Shown: one piece after another, positions 1-11,356 of the stretch
Numbering within the stretch: the first letter of the stretch is position 1
How the letters are laid out: every line of letters begins with the position of its first letter
Assembly: GCA_027575765.1 (NCBI GenBank)
Contig: JANBPT010000866.1
Coordinates: 1 to 20,505 of the forward strand
Length of the DNA: 20,505 nucleotides
Source of the DNA: Tieghemiomyces parasiticus
Lineage: Eukaryota > Kickxellomycota > Dimargaritomycetes > Dimargaritales > Dimargaritaceae
Reading direction: 5' to 3'
Notes under the pieces: model-generated
The model's input: the letters and a program-made list of their open reading frames with translations, nothing else
What the model was told of the DNA's origin: nothing
The model's database searches: none
Program-made: the position numbers and the translations under genes

Positions 1-3000
1 CGGGGCCACAGTTTCTACAAAATGGACTTCATCTACCGCGCTAGCCTAGACGAAATCCACAAGCAGGTCGATCAGTTAGGGCTAACCCGGTCCCAGGTCG
101 AAGCCGAGCGATTCAAACTGACTGGCCAATTATCACAACTCGCCGATCGGCGCGCCGAGGTACGTTGCACCTTACTTAGGTCGTCAACGCAAAAGCCCGA
201 TCAAGGCAGCGCGCATCCGTGGGTCGAATCGTGTGTCGTTGGGCAGATAGCCATCAAGGCCTCACTGTATTTAACTTGGTTCGGAGCCGATCCTGTTCTC
301 TCCTTCCCTAATCTCCCAATTTGACAGCTGGAAGCCGCCCTGGACGCACGCTGTGAGGCCGACAAACGACTTCTAGGCGAAGACGTGGATGCCGCCGAAC
401 TTACCCTGGACGAAAAGCAGATGGCACTGGAGGAGCTGGCGCAGCACATCATCGGTACCCAGAAGACGGCCCAGGCCATACTCGACCAGCACACGCAGAC
501 CCAGCTGGTGCACTATAAAGAGACCCTGCACGAGCGCCTCATCGATGTAAGCGATATGAGGAGGTTACGGGTTACTCCCCGCTGCCCGTGCGGCATGATT
601 TAGCATCGAGGACGAAATAGTCACTTGATGGCCTGAGTTGTTGTGGCACCCTGACATAACCTACCGACTTTCGCTCTCACTGGCTGTTTTTATCCCAACT
701 CCCCACTGCGCAGATCGTGGCCGAGCTTCAGTCCGTGGCGGACCGTGCGCTACCCACGCTTGACCGGACCGACGTCCCCGTACCGGTCATGGAGTACGAC
801 ATGGTCCGCATCCCCCATTTCCGGTAGGTACTGCCAAAGCATTATTCTTATAGGTCATGTGCATTTTCGTAGACCCTGTCCGCCATTACCCTGGGAAACA
901 TATTTTTGTCTAGCACCACTGCCATCGTGTGTGCAAATGCGAGTCTGCTTTATATATAGTGCCGCGCTAACCTTTACGCTCTGATGCGGACCCCGCCCCT
1001 CTAGTCAACTCATGCTCTCTCGGAACAAACCCTTCACCGGGCTCATGTTTCTCGCCGCGGGCATCATCTGGCGGCTCCGTATCGAGCTCGTAGGTAGGTC
1101 ATGGAATCGGGTGGCCTGTACAAAATGCTGAGGGCTAGTGACCGGGTCGTCCATATTGCGAAAGTGCCCTAGCAGCCCGCCTAACCAGTAGTGGCGCGTT
1201 CCTTATCTTGCCACACGCATTCGTCAACTACCCCGATCTTACCTTTTAAAGACCGCCGGGCCGCCGAACTATCGATGACGGTTGAAATGATGAAGGGCCG
1301 TACGTTCGATCGCCCCGCCGAGTACCAGGGTACCATTCAGCTGGTAAGAACATCGATGGGCCCAGTCGGGTTCTGGCTAGGGGCGCCCATTATCATCGTT
1401 AGGTCCTGCCTCACCCCTTTCCCACCCATTGAGAGTACGTACTGAGCCCATTCCCCCGCCATTGTTTCCGCACTTACCCTAAATAACTCGGCGACTACAG
1501 ATACATCCGGACACCGCCATCCACGGCCTGCAACGCCCCTTTTCGGGGGTGTATTACCAGAACGTGGCTCACGGCGTGACCGACATTTGCCGACTGGATG
1601 ATTTGGTAAGCACAACGCGGCTCCCTCTGCTGAGGGCTATTGCGGGATCGGGGTAACTAATGATCGGGGCTGTCCCGGATACTCTTAGGCGTTGTCGCGC
1701 AGCTTGCATTCCAATTTTTGACTAACCCCACGCTTTCTGTCTCTCCTCTACACTCCTGGCCCCTTTTGTACAGGATGAAGCAGGCTATTATCACTCACCC
1801 GATGGCAGCCTCCTGGTCCGCTATGGTATCCGCGCCGCCAGCTATGTCCATAAGGACCAGGACCAGACCCAGTAAGTCGGATGCTACACTTCTTCGAATA
1901 GCGGTTTATAAACTGTACACCGCGTAAGCTCTCCAGCAGCATCCCCCATGGCAGTAGGCCTAACCTGTTGAGCTACTTTCATCGTCCGGTCATCATTCCC
2001 GCTCTCCCTATCCATCTCCAGGTACATTGCCCGACTGGAGCAATCTCTCCTGAAACTCAAAAACCAGACCATGAGTCCCAACGGCTCTTCCGTGTTCTCG
2101 CCACCGCAAGGTAAGTGAGGGTGCGCGTGATGGGCGACGCCCCGCTAGTCGTGGGGATCATTACCACTCTATTTCACAATGCCGCCGTCTTAATCCGACT
2201 TTCACCTATCGGTTGCCTTTCCTTTACCATCCACGTCGGCCAGTCTCCCCCACCCCGACTCTTGCTCCGGTCCAACCGACGCCGACCTCCCCGACGACCA
2301 ACCGCGGTCGTGTCTTCTCTGGGAGCCTACCTTCCCCAACATTCAACTTTAACTTCGGCATGCCTGCCTCGCTAGGTCAAGTCCTGGCCACCGACCCGAC
2401 TTCACCTCTCGTCAACCCGTTCGATGTAGGTGGTCGGGGCAATCTCGGCGCGGTGCTAGCCCAGGGGCACGGGGACCCTGTGTCATCTGTTGCTGACCCT
2501 GCGGTAATCGATGCCCAGGAGAAACAGCGCAGTGGCAGGGAAGGTGACGAGAACGAGGACTGGACCTTTCTCGACAACTCCCCGCACGTCAGTTTCCCGC
2601 CCATAGCTTCACCCACTGAGGTCAAGAGCTTCGGATTCCAGTTCAACCCTCGGGCCCTGCCGGATTTAATGGCCGAGGAGGATCAACCGGCAGCTGCCCT
2701 AGGACGCCGCGCTACCACGGGACTGCTTCCACGGCCTTCTATGGGTAACCTTGGGGCAGCTGCGACGGTGGGCTCGGCCACCTCCCGTGACGTATCGGCC
2801 CTAGCCCGCGGCCTAGGTACGCGCCTCTCCATCGACAGTTTGAACCCGCCTCGCCTGAGCGAGAGCCGGCGTCTTTCGGACGTCTTCTTGCGCTCACGAC
2901 TGCCCAGCCAGAGTTCTTCCGATTTCCAGGGATGGTTGGAACTGCGGCGGCGTAGCGGTGGTAAGGGTGCCTTCTCATCCGCCGCCTTCCGTTCCTTCCA

Positions 3001-4500
3001 TGAGGCCTATGACCGCGAGCGGGATACAGATTCCGATAAGGAACTCGCTGCGGATAGACCGACAGGCCTGCCGGGGTCCGATCTGGGCATCCCCGGTACG
3101 CATCGCCTCGTGGTCAGGAAATCGAGCCCCTTTCCACTCAATCGTACGAGCCCGCTCAAACCCATGAGCCCGGGGAGCCCCTCCCCTCCGCCGCCGGTCA
3201 CCCCACCAGCTCCGAAAAGCCCTGTCTCATCACCCCGGCCCGGTCGTCTATCGCCTGCGTTCATGTCCAAGCCATCGCCGTTACGTCGTCACTTTTCGAG
3301 GAGTGCCCATCGCAAGTCGCTCCGTTCGCCGTCCACCTCTTCCACCAAGGCGGCCACTAGTAAGTAACTTTAATGATACCTATAGCATTAAGGCCGATGG
3401 GTTGATCCCGACTTGGTCGGTCAAAGTGTACCGGATGTCCCATGGTTGATCTTGGCCTCTCCCCTAATACCAGTCCGCACATGGCACCCTTTTCCCCCCT
3501 AGGTTTCTACACGCCCATCCTCATGCGTAGCCTACGTCGCCCCGGTGACTTTGACGAAATGTTGCGCCGACAGAAGGAAGACCCTTCGTTTGCCGCTCAG
3601 TTAGTCCGTGACCATAAATCAATCTTCCAGCGCCGAGTGCGCCGTCCGCTTGAGGGCGATCCGTCTGACGACGAAACTGCCCGATCCATCACCACCGCTC
3701 GCACCAAGGCCAAGCCGCTCAGCCCTACCAAGTTGCGCAGCCCCGCCACCCTTTTCGCGGTCGCAAGTACGACAGTGATGGCTGGGACCGCTCCTAATCG
3801 CCCCGCTCAGTCATCCAACCGGACCCGCATCTCCCCCGCCCGGATCAAGGCTAAGACCGGACCGTGGGGGCGCTCCGGCCGACCGCCGGTTACGTCGCCT
3901 CCGAGCGGAATGGCCCACTCAACTCCAAAGACTGGTCCCGCAGTAAGTCAGAGAAGGTGATATCCGGCGTTTAGACCGGCGAAAGTATCAACCAGCTCCC
4001 CTAAACCCTAGTTTACACCATTAACGACTGACATGGTAAATCATCACTCTTCACCCGCCTCATGCGCCTTCCGCCAGGCCAAGAGTCGTTCCCGTGCCAC
4101 GAGCCTGGGCAGCGATAGTCGCCACAGTCCCCCGCGGTCCACCGTCCCACAGAGCCTAGCAGCCACGTTATCCCCACGTGGCCAACGAGGAGCCGGGATG
4201 GTCAGTTCCGCCACCATCAGCTCAACCATGGGTAAACCTCCCATCTCTTTCCAACTCAGCAACTTCTTCCGCAGTCGTGGGAACAGCAACGCCGGCAGTG
4301 GCATTCGGTCGGCCGGCAGTACTCCCCTAGGCAATACTGCTGACTCGTCACGGCCCGCGATTCTGTCTACTCCTGGCGCTTCGCCCCCGCACTCTGCCCC
4401 ACAGCCCCGGCATAACGGCTATTGTAGCGCTGTCACCGTTGCCCGACCAGCTGCCTCCACATCCCCCTTACAACACAAGAGTCGTCCCACCGACACCTAA
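1..4500 (+). CDS. TRIM37-like: TRIM37-like E3 ubiquitin ligase, 5' part outside window (11 exons)
   Basis: Exons: <1-159, 328-546, 714-823, 1005-1093, 1252-1343, 1501-1605, 1774-1871, 2022-2110, 2244-3359, 3503-3942, 4078-4500. All ten junctions are GT-AG and keep frame, giving 979 residues after the left edge. Order: end of a B-box (GHSFYKMDF), coiled coil at about residues 10-145, MATH/TRAF domain at about 155-300, then a disordered Ser/Pro-rich tail of about 660 residues. It follows human TRIM37 block by block: 'WRLRIEL' matches 'WRLKVYP', 'RLDDLDEAGYYHSPDGSLLVRY' has the shape of '[22 protein letters not shown]', and 'DQTQYIARLE' matches 'DQHWYITQLE'. TRIM37 is a RING/B-box ligase controlling centrosomes, peroxisome import and histone H2A; the RING should lie left of the window and is not seen. 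The tail has many SP sites and low complexity. Family assignment is strong; function in this organism is inferred. Confidence 0.85.
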
Positions 4501-4795
4501 TCGCCCCTTCTACATTCGTAATGCTGCACTCATCCATGCCTACTTCTTGTGCTAACTCCTTTCGCTTGAACCTCCTTCGCGTGCGCCGTAGGATCGCTCC
4601 TTTATACGTAACTGCCCTAATAATTATGATTTTATGATGACTGGTTGCTATTCAATACGATAATAGTTCCTTGACTATGGATGGCCGGAATTAAGGGCGA
4701 CCATTGGGAATAGCCCCAATTGCAACAAAAGGTTATCATATTGCCAGTAATCACCGGTAAGATTACTAGACTGAAATGCAAAAAAAAAAATCAAT
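4501..4795. other. Intergenic, 3' flank of the TRIM37-like gene
   Basis: AT-richer non-coding sequence between the TRIM37-like stop codon and the tRNA gene. No canonical AATAAA was found. AT-rich stretches around 4618-4635 could serve for 3'-end formation. No other feature seen. Confidence 0.6.
4780..4790 (-). terminator. RNA polymerase III terminator of tRNA-Ser
   Basis: A run of eleven A on the plus strand reads as T11 on the minus strand and begins five bases past the tRNA discriminator base. Oligo-T of this length is the normal Pol III stop signal. Confidence 0.85.
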
Positions 4796-4877
4796 CGTCA
4801 CCTGCAGGATTCGAACCTGCGCTCCCAAAGGGAACTGGCTTAGCAGGCCAGCGCGTTAACCACTCCGCCAAAGTGAC
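4796..4877 (-). tRNA. tRNA-Ser(GCT)
   Basis: Read on the minus strand, this 82-base gene folds as a class II tRNA. The acceptor stem pairs GTCACTT with AGGTGAC and the discriminator is G. The A box is TGGCGGAGTGG. The anticodon arm is CTGGC-CTGCTAA-GCCAG, so the anticodon is GCT (reads AGC/AGT serine codons). A long variable arm (TTCCCTTTGGGAG) is typical of serine tRNAs. The T arm is GCAGG-TTCGAAT-CCTGC and holds the B box. There is no intron and no encoded CCA, as expected for a nuclear eukaryotic tRNA. Confidence 0.97.
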
Positions 4878-5580
4878 TTGATGAAAATATTTTGACCAAA
4901 TATACTATACGATTAACTAGAGTAATATTTACCTGTTCCAACATTTTTTAAGACACTTGCTCTTGGAGGTTTGTTGTCTAACAGAAGGATAGGTGGTAGG
5001 CAGGGCTTGCTAATCGTAGCCACTCTTATAACGGAGCATGAAATCGGATTTTTTCTAATGAGCCTTTTTAGCTATGCTAATTTGGCCCTCACTGTACGTT
5101 AGTTTTCGAACAGTGGCTCGTAGAATTCTTCCATTCTAGGTCAATGTACTATCCGATTTATGGCCGTAGGTTGAACGCTGGTGGTGCGGTCCACATGACT
5201 GTTTAACACATCTCCACCATAACCGGGCCACCAGGTATTACATGAGGGGTGGGGCAGTATGTACCCAATAATGCTGGTCGTGCCACCGGCCTTTGCATTG
5301 ACTGGCTTCTTCCAGACAACTCCGCCATAATATACCGTGGCTGGATCTACACAAGGATAAGGGGGTTCTGGTAGTTAAGTACGGGTTAAGCCAATCCATT
5401 GTTATGGTACACGCAGTCTCGTGGGCGTCTGTTTACGTTTCCTGGCATACCTGCTACTTTTTTATAGGGAGCTCTTCTCATTTCTATATCAACGCTTGGA
5501 CACCACTTTTTCAACCACGCAGCTGAGCTTTCCACCTTAACAGTCAGTACGTTACTCCTAACTGTTTTACCAGCTCCGCC
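4878..5580. other. Intergenic, upstream of BUB2-like gene
   Basis: About 700 bp, AT-richer than the genes, with frequent stops in all frames. It should hold the upstream region of the tRNA gene and the promoter of the BUB2-like gene. I found no convincing TATA box, repeat or ORF. Confidence 0.6.
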
Positions 5581-7218
5581 ATGTTTGCCCGCCCTAAGTC
5601 GTCATGGCGCCGGCCCGGCCACAAGCCGTCGCTAGATTGCCTCCGCGAACGGGCCCGGACCACTGCTATCCCCAAGACCGACAGCAATGACGTTGAGAAT
5701 CAGGCACCGTTCGCATTGTCCCGCATCAGGGCAGAGTGGACCGACTCGCCCGTCTCGCAGCACCCGAACCAGTGCCGTTCCTTCACCAGCGCTGCCAACT
5801 CGCCCTTCCCAGCCGCACTTCCGGCCTTGCATGCCAGCCCACCCGTGGGCACGAGCGGTACGCTCGAAGCCCGCATTACCCGCCTCATGGCCTCCACGTT
5901 AGATCTACCCGATACCCACAGTGACATGGTGGCCCTTGTTCGTGAACAAAGCGCCTGCATTCGCGCCATCTTGGCCCTACCGCACCGTACCGACCAGCAG
6001 CGACAGACGACGCTCCGGACACTCCGCCACTTTATGTATCAACAGTTTGAACGTGGTCAGTTTATAGACCATGAGATCCGATCCGTACTATGGAAACTGA
6101 CCCTAGCGGTCGAGTCTGTTTCTGCCGCGGACTACATCCGGTGGGTGGAGATGGGACCATCCAATTTGGCCGTCAAAATTAAGCACGATACCCCGCGGAC
6201 GCTGGCGACCGACGAGGATTTTCTGGGCCGTGTCGAGGAGGACCAGCTGTGCCGAGTATTGAATGCCTTTGTATGGAAGAGCGAAGGTAAGTTTAGACCA
6301 GTGGCTAAGGGGCGTGGCAAGTTGAATAGGAGGCCTTTCGCTCCATCACCTCACCCCTCCCGTAATGTGTCAACGTACCGTATAATCAGGGTGACCTCCT
6401 CCCCCCTCCAAGCTAACCCATTAATCACTCCTCTGCCGCACGCCACCCCACTCCCTTTAAGAACAAACCCACCGCACCGCCCAATTCCAGTTCGCCTACG
6501 TCCCGGGGATGAACGTTCTGGCGGCACCTTTCCTCTACATCATGGACGAGCTGGACGCTTTCTACGCGCTCAACACCCTCCTCCACCGACACTGCCCGAC
6601 CTACGTCCAACCGACCCTCATCGGTGTCCATGCCGGCCTTACCCTCCTGGATATGTGCCTCAAGTACCTCGACTACCCGCTCTACCTGGCCCTGCGGGGT
6701 AAAGGGCTGCGCGCCGAGCTCTATGCTTTCCCTGCCGTGCTCACCTTGTCCGCCGGTACCCCGCCGCTCCAGCAGGTTATTCGGCTCTGGGATTTTTATT
6801 TTGCGTATGGTGTGCACCTCAACGTCGTCTGCATCGTCGCCCAACTGATTGGGATCCGCGACACCCTCATGAGCTCGGCTAGGTAAGTCCCTGGACTAGG
6901 GTCGGTCACTTCAGGCGGGCCATAACTCAACCATCCTACCTGTACTGCTCTTCACTGGGATGAGGCGCACTGCAGTTTTACCCTAACTTAACTTAACTTA
7001 CCATACCGTTTTGCACCCCCCCCGTTTTGCGCGACCCCGTCTAAAACAGCCCCATGAGTTGCCTGCGTGCATTACCTCCCTTGGATGCTGTCAGCCTGGT
7101 GCGCAAGACCACCGAGCTGGTATCCCATCTCCCGAAAAATCTGTTCGACAGCCTCGTGTACCATACCTACGACCTCGAAACCGCACAGCAATTTGGCAAC
7201 AAGGCAATGCAGCGCTGA
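5581..7218 (+). CDS. BUB2: Bub2/Cdc16-type TBC GTPase-activating protein (mitotic exit / septation)
   Basis: Exons 5581-6286, 6462-6882 and 7050-7218 give 431 residues; both junctions are GT-AG and keep phase. A disordered N-terminus of about 110 residues precedes the TBC domain (about 140-370). The arginine finger is present as IKHDTPRT (I200, D203, R206). Family-specific blocks are 'GMNVLAAPFLYIMDE', 'GLRAELYAFPAVLTLSA', 'PPLQQVIRLWDFYFAYG', 'HLNVVCIVAQLIGIRD' and the C-terminal 'LRALPPLDAVSLV'. Bub2/Cdc16 works with Bfa1/Byr4 at the spindle pole as a GAP for Tem1/Spg1, restraining mitotic exit or septation. Odd feature: the usual YxQGM motif, which carries the catalytic glutamine finger, reads YVPGM (P250, codon 6503-6505). 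The first acceptor (6460-6461) was chosen because it keeps phase with the strong donor; the more pyrimidine-rich CAG at 6488-6490 does not. Confidence 0.9.
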
Positions 7219-7242
7219 TGCGGGTCGCGAGGTCGCTATGAT

Positions 7243-7248
7243 AATAAA
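7243..7248 (+). promoter_or_regulatory. Poly(A) signal AATAAA of the BUB2-like gene
   Basis: A canonical AATAAA lies 25 bases past the stop codon, in the 189-bp gap between the convergent BUB2-like and Med16-like stops. A very short 3' UTR is inferred. Confidence 0.5.
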
Positions 7249-7407
7249 TCCCACCTGCAAACCATGCAAGCATTATTGATCCATAGAGGCCATCGGTGTG
7301 CTGAACCTCAGATTCCTTTGAGGATTATACTACCCTAACTCGATCGCATGCATATGCAACGGTTAGCGGGCAATTAACTTTTATCAAGCGGTCTATGCAT
7401 GTAAACG

Positions 7408-10400
7408 TTATACAGTCTCCCGAACCGAAGTGCAGTAGCGCGGATCCAAAGTGAGTCCATTCGCGTAGGGCGTGACCAGCCGGACTTGGGACGGAGTTGT
7501 TGCTTGTAGCGCCCTGGCACCCGATTCGGACATACCGTTAGTGCGCAACGCGTAAAACATAAGCCGATTAGCGGTTGTAGCAGCCAAGACGGTTTCGTGG
7601 AAGGCCGTCGATACCTTGGCCAGCAAGGCTGGTACGTTGGGGGCTGACGTCTTAAGTGCGGTGAAGTACGGGACGAGGCCGTTCTGCTTGAACCCGAGGT
7701 GGGCGGTGGCTAGCAAGTGGCTTTGCACCCAAGGCTGCTGGTTCCATGGCACAGACGTAGAAGAAGTCGGCGCGGGATTGGCGGCCTGGATGTCAGCCTC
7801 AACACGGTCGAGGAACGCGGCCACCTGACTGATAGGTAAGGGTAAAGCCGTCTTGACGTGGCGGACAAAGTGCTGGAGGGCGAGGGTCAGAGTGTCCGGG
7901 TCAAGCGGCTCATTCCCCGCCGGCTGCTGCCTTTGACCGGCCAGATGGTGTTTCAGGGCCACCTCGCCGTGGGTCACCATGAGGTCCACGAGACGTAGCG
8001 ATTGGCGCAGGCAATGGCGGTAGAGTGGGTGGAATAGTGTCGCAAAGGCCGAGGGAGCGAGGCCCTCAGGTGAGGACCAACCCCGCGAGAGATGGCTTCG
8101 GTGGGCGTCGACGGCGTAACTGTTAAAGAACACGTATCCGTCCCGGGCCAGCCCCACGGCCAGGTCGCTCATGGTCCGTAGGAGAGCTAAGGTACGAGGG
8201 AACTGGTCAACGATGGCCCCGGTCATCCAGCGTTCGCTGGCCTCTGTGGAAGGAAGATATCGGTAGAGAAGGAGAAAGTTTGCTGGTTAGGACTGATCCC
8301 CCAGCTGGCCGGGGCAGATCTGATTGCGCAGTCTGCGTGGCAGGGCCTGTAGGCGGCAGTCATTTCCGCAAAGCCGACAATCCGCCGTGACTTACCAGTT
8401 CTGACGGTGGCTAGCTCGTTGAGGGGCACGAGGTCGTTCAAAGCTCGGGTGACATCCATGGCCTTGAGAAAGGTTGTGGTGGCAACCAACTCTGTGTGGT
8501 AGCTGGGCAGGGTGGCGAACAGGCCGCGCATAGTTCGTAGGGCCTTCACCAGCACCAGTGAATCGGCTGATGTAGGGTCGAGGACATCCGAGTTGTGCAG
8601 GCTCGCCAGCACGCGCCAGTACGCGGCGGTGACGATCCCTGAGGTGAGGTGAGTGGAGTGTTCCAGAGCCTGCGGGACGGACCCAAGAAATGTCGTACAG
8701 TCGTCACTATCCCCTCGGTTAAGGATGGTACAGGCTAGTCGGTTAGCAACCATGGCGGTTACTTTTACTTGCCAATCTAACGAAGTACAGGGGAGAACGA
8801 TGGTGATCGACCAAGGATAGTTCAACAGAGCGGGTTAGATTGGCTGTAGGCGCCGTGGTGGTATGGCCAACCAAGCGCATGGTGCCCTGGGGGAGGCACG
8901 GAACCGACTCTTTCACACTACTTACCGGGCTGCCATGCAGACCAAGGGAGCATAGGAGCCATCACCTGGTTTCCCTCGACGGTCACAAGAGCGGCCATGA
9001 GACCTCCACGGGATACTTTCGCATGCCGGAATGTGGGGGCAGAGGTAGAGTCCGGCAAGTCACCGTCCGCTACGGGGTGATTCACGCAATGGAAGCCGCC
9101 TGGGTGCTCAGCGAGGGTTTGCGGATCGAACAGGCGTACATGGCCGGCGGCGGAAATGGCCACAACGGTATTGCCTGGGTGGAGAGCCGTGGGGCGGAGG
9201 TAGGTCGCGATCCAGCGGTCGGTTACAGACCCCGTGGCAGTGGCGATGCACTGAGCTATGGTGCAGATGGGGCTGGGGTACCGTAGGTACGGGTCCTCGG
9301 TATGACCCTCGCCGGTTGCTGTGGTGGGTGAGCTCGTCGACCGACGACGGAGCTGCCACAACTGGATGACCGACGTCCCCTGTGGCTCGGTGAGGCGCTT
9401 AGCCCTGATTATCACGTCGAGGCTAAATGTCGCATCCGCAAGGTCGGGCCTCCGCACTGCCACGACCTGTTGGGCAGTGAGACCCCCGTCATGTCCACCG
9501 CCGGAGGGCGACGCGCCGCACCCTGAGAGACCAGACGGCGCCACAAGTGCAAAATCACCGAGGGTGTGCGGTCGGAGGGTAGGCTCCCCTGGGGCAAAAT
9601 TGATGCGAATCTCGTAGACAGCTACACGGGGGACATCCATTCGGCGCACCACGGTCAGGAGATACTGACCTGCGGGACCTGGGGCCTGGTCAAAGTGCGC
9701 GAGCTGGACCCCACCGGCGCCCAACGAATCGGTCCCGCCGGCCAGCCCGGCACAAGGTAACGGGGCGCTCTTGGATGTGAACAGGGCCCCATCGTATTGG
9801 TAGTACAGATGGACTTCGTTACGTGCGGTGACAATCAGGAACGCCAGAGGACCGTAGATGTTGCGCGGGCCCCGGAAGGGTTGCCGGACGGCCGGGAGGT
9901 CCGGATGAAAGGTTGCAGGGGTGTAACCCTGAGTTTGCTGGGCAGCGGTCTCAGCAGTCGAAAGGTCGTAGACGCGCTCGCTGGCCAGCCAGTGGAAGGC
10001 CAGGACCGGTTGGCGCTGGCGCGACTGGTATACCATGGTTGACGAACCATCTTTACTGCCGAGGGTATACGAATCAGCCGACGCCTGCGAAAGTACCCGG
10101 ACGTCGCCGACGGAGCTTACGTCGGCTACGATGGGGAGGTTGGGGTGCGGATACCGATTGGAGAGGAACCCCTTTTGGAGTTGGTCTACGGCGGGCCGGG
10201 GCGCGCCTGTAGTGGCGGCAGTCAGTATCCGTCGTTGCTTGGGCAGTGGAGCCTTGTCAACCATTGTTTTCGTGTCGGCGGTGTCGGGTGCGAGTGGTGG
10301 AGCGTCCGGTCCGGCGCTGGCCGAACGCTTGAGCGACGGGGGTGGCAGGGCGGCATCCCTCCGGTCACCTGTAGCGTTTAACGGTGGCGAGGGTAGGTCG

Positions 10401-10498
10401 GACGCGGACGGGCTTTGAAAATAGGAGGGCAATTCTGGGGGAGTAACTGCTGCTGACGATTCCGAGCGCATGGTAGCGTAGGCAGTGGTACCCACCAT
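7408..10498 (-). CDS. MED16: Probable Mediator complex subunit 16 (Med16/Sin4)
   Basis: Minus-strand exons 10498-8926, 8776-8396 and 8243-7408 give 929 residues; both introns (149 and 152 bp) are GT-AG and keep phase. ATG at 10498 has A at -3 and G at +4; a second in-frame ATG is at 10471. The first ~110 residues are disordered and Ser/Pro-rich. A WD40-like beta-rich region follows, including 'GPLAFLIVTARNEVHLYYQ' (about 217-234), which resembles the fungal Med16 block ending in 'LRLLYQ', and 'TVVAISAAGHVRLFDPQTL'. The C-terminal half is helical ('VANRLACTILN', 'TEASERWMTGAIVDQF'), as in Med16 after its propeller. Med16 belongs to the Mediator tail, linking transcription activators to RNA polymerase II. 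No diagnostic catalytic motif exists, so the call rests on fold order and a few blocks; another WD40/helical-repeat protein is possible. Confidence 0.65.
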
Positions 10499-11356
10499 CG
10501 TGAAATGTACAGAATGGAGAGTGGGGACAATGGCAAGATAGGTGGTCAACTAGTAGGATGACAAAGCAGGTGTGGAATGATGGTTGAACCCCAATGGCAG
10601 TCAGTCATTACAGAGGACGACTAAACTCGACATCCACATGTCACCCTGGTGAACGGAACAGTTGTGTGTTGTGTGGCCTAGAAAAAAAGGGAGGCCGGCG
10701 TGAGACTAGTCTGTGTCAAGCAACCTTGCTAGGCGTGTAAGACTCAGTAGCGCTTCATGCCTAGGGCAGATATCGGATGGGGAAAGTTGGGGGGTGACTG
10801 GTTGTACCTTGAAGACTAACTGGCCGGGTTGTACACAATACCGGCCAGCTAGATCCGATCTGGGGCGGCCTATACGGTCGCTCAAAAAGGGCGTATCGTG
10901 TGTGGGCTGAAGGCTTGAGCCCCTCTTCTTCCGCGCTTATGCCGCCCGACCGGACAATTATAACACCAAGCAATTAGATAAGGGCTGCGCCCTCCCTACC
11001 GCAAGCTCTCTGACGTTGGATGGCGTTAGACGGGCTTAGGGGTCCTTGGCCCACCAGTCTTGCCATACATGCTAAGCCCCCGCTCGTCGGACCAGCCCGG
11101 GTAGCACCCCCTCTCCCCTTCCGACTTTTGTGGCCGTTTCTCACACCTGGCTCCACTATGCCATAGGCCGCGTGTCACTTTGCCCTCGCCCTTATCTTAC
11201 TTGTCCCCTATTCACTCTCCTCTGCGTCAACTGCTACGCACCTCGTTCTTGATTTCCCTCGCCTCGTTTCGCTGATTCTTTGCGGTAAGCACCTCCACTG
11301 TTACCAACCCTACCTACTTGCAAACATTCCCCCTCCGCAAGTATTCCATCCCCATC
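10499..11356. other. Divergent intergenic region (MED16-like / small membrane protein)
   Basis: 858 bp separate two divergent start codons, so it should hold both promoters. The plus-strand side (about 11160-11340) is pyrimidine-rich (CCTCTCC, TTCACTCTCC), common in 5' leaders. Open frames here are short, mostly begin without ATG and show no recognisable domain. Confidence 0.6.

Noticed and set aside
3442..3960. Separate downstream genes at 3442-3960 and 4033-4500
   Set aside because: Both join the TRIM37-like frame through GT-AG introns in correct phase (3360-3502 and 3943-4077), so they are its last exons.
6488..6490. CAG at 6488-6490 as the first BUB2 acceptor
   Set aside because: It would need a phase-0 donor; the strong GAAG|GTAAGT donor leaves phase 1, which fits the acceptor at 6460-6461.
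8840..9286. Plus-strand 148-codon ORF
   Set aside because: Antisense to the Med16-like coding exon; a shadow frame of GC-rich coding DNA.
11318..11356. Upstream TTG start for the small membrane protein
   Set aside because: Nuclear genes rarely start at TTG, and ATG at 11357 lies just before the membrane helix.
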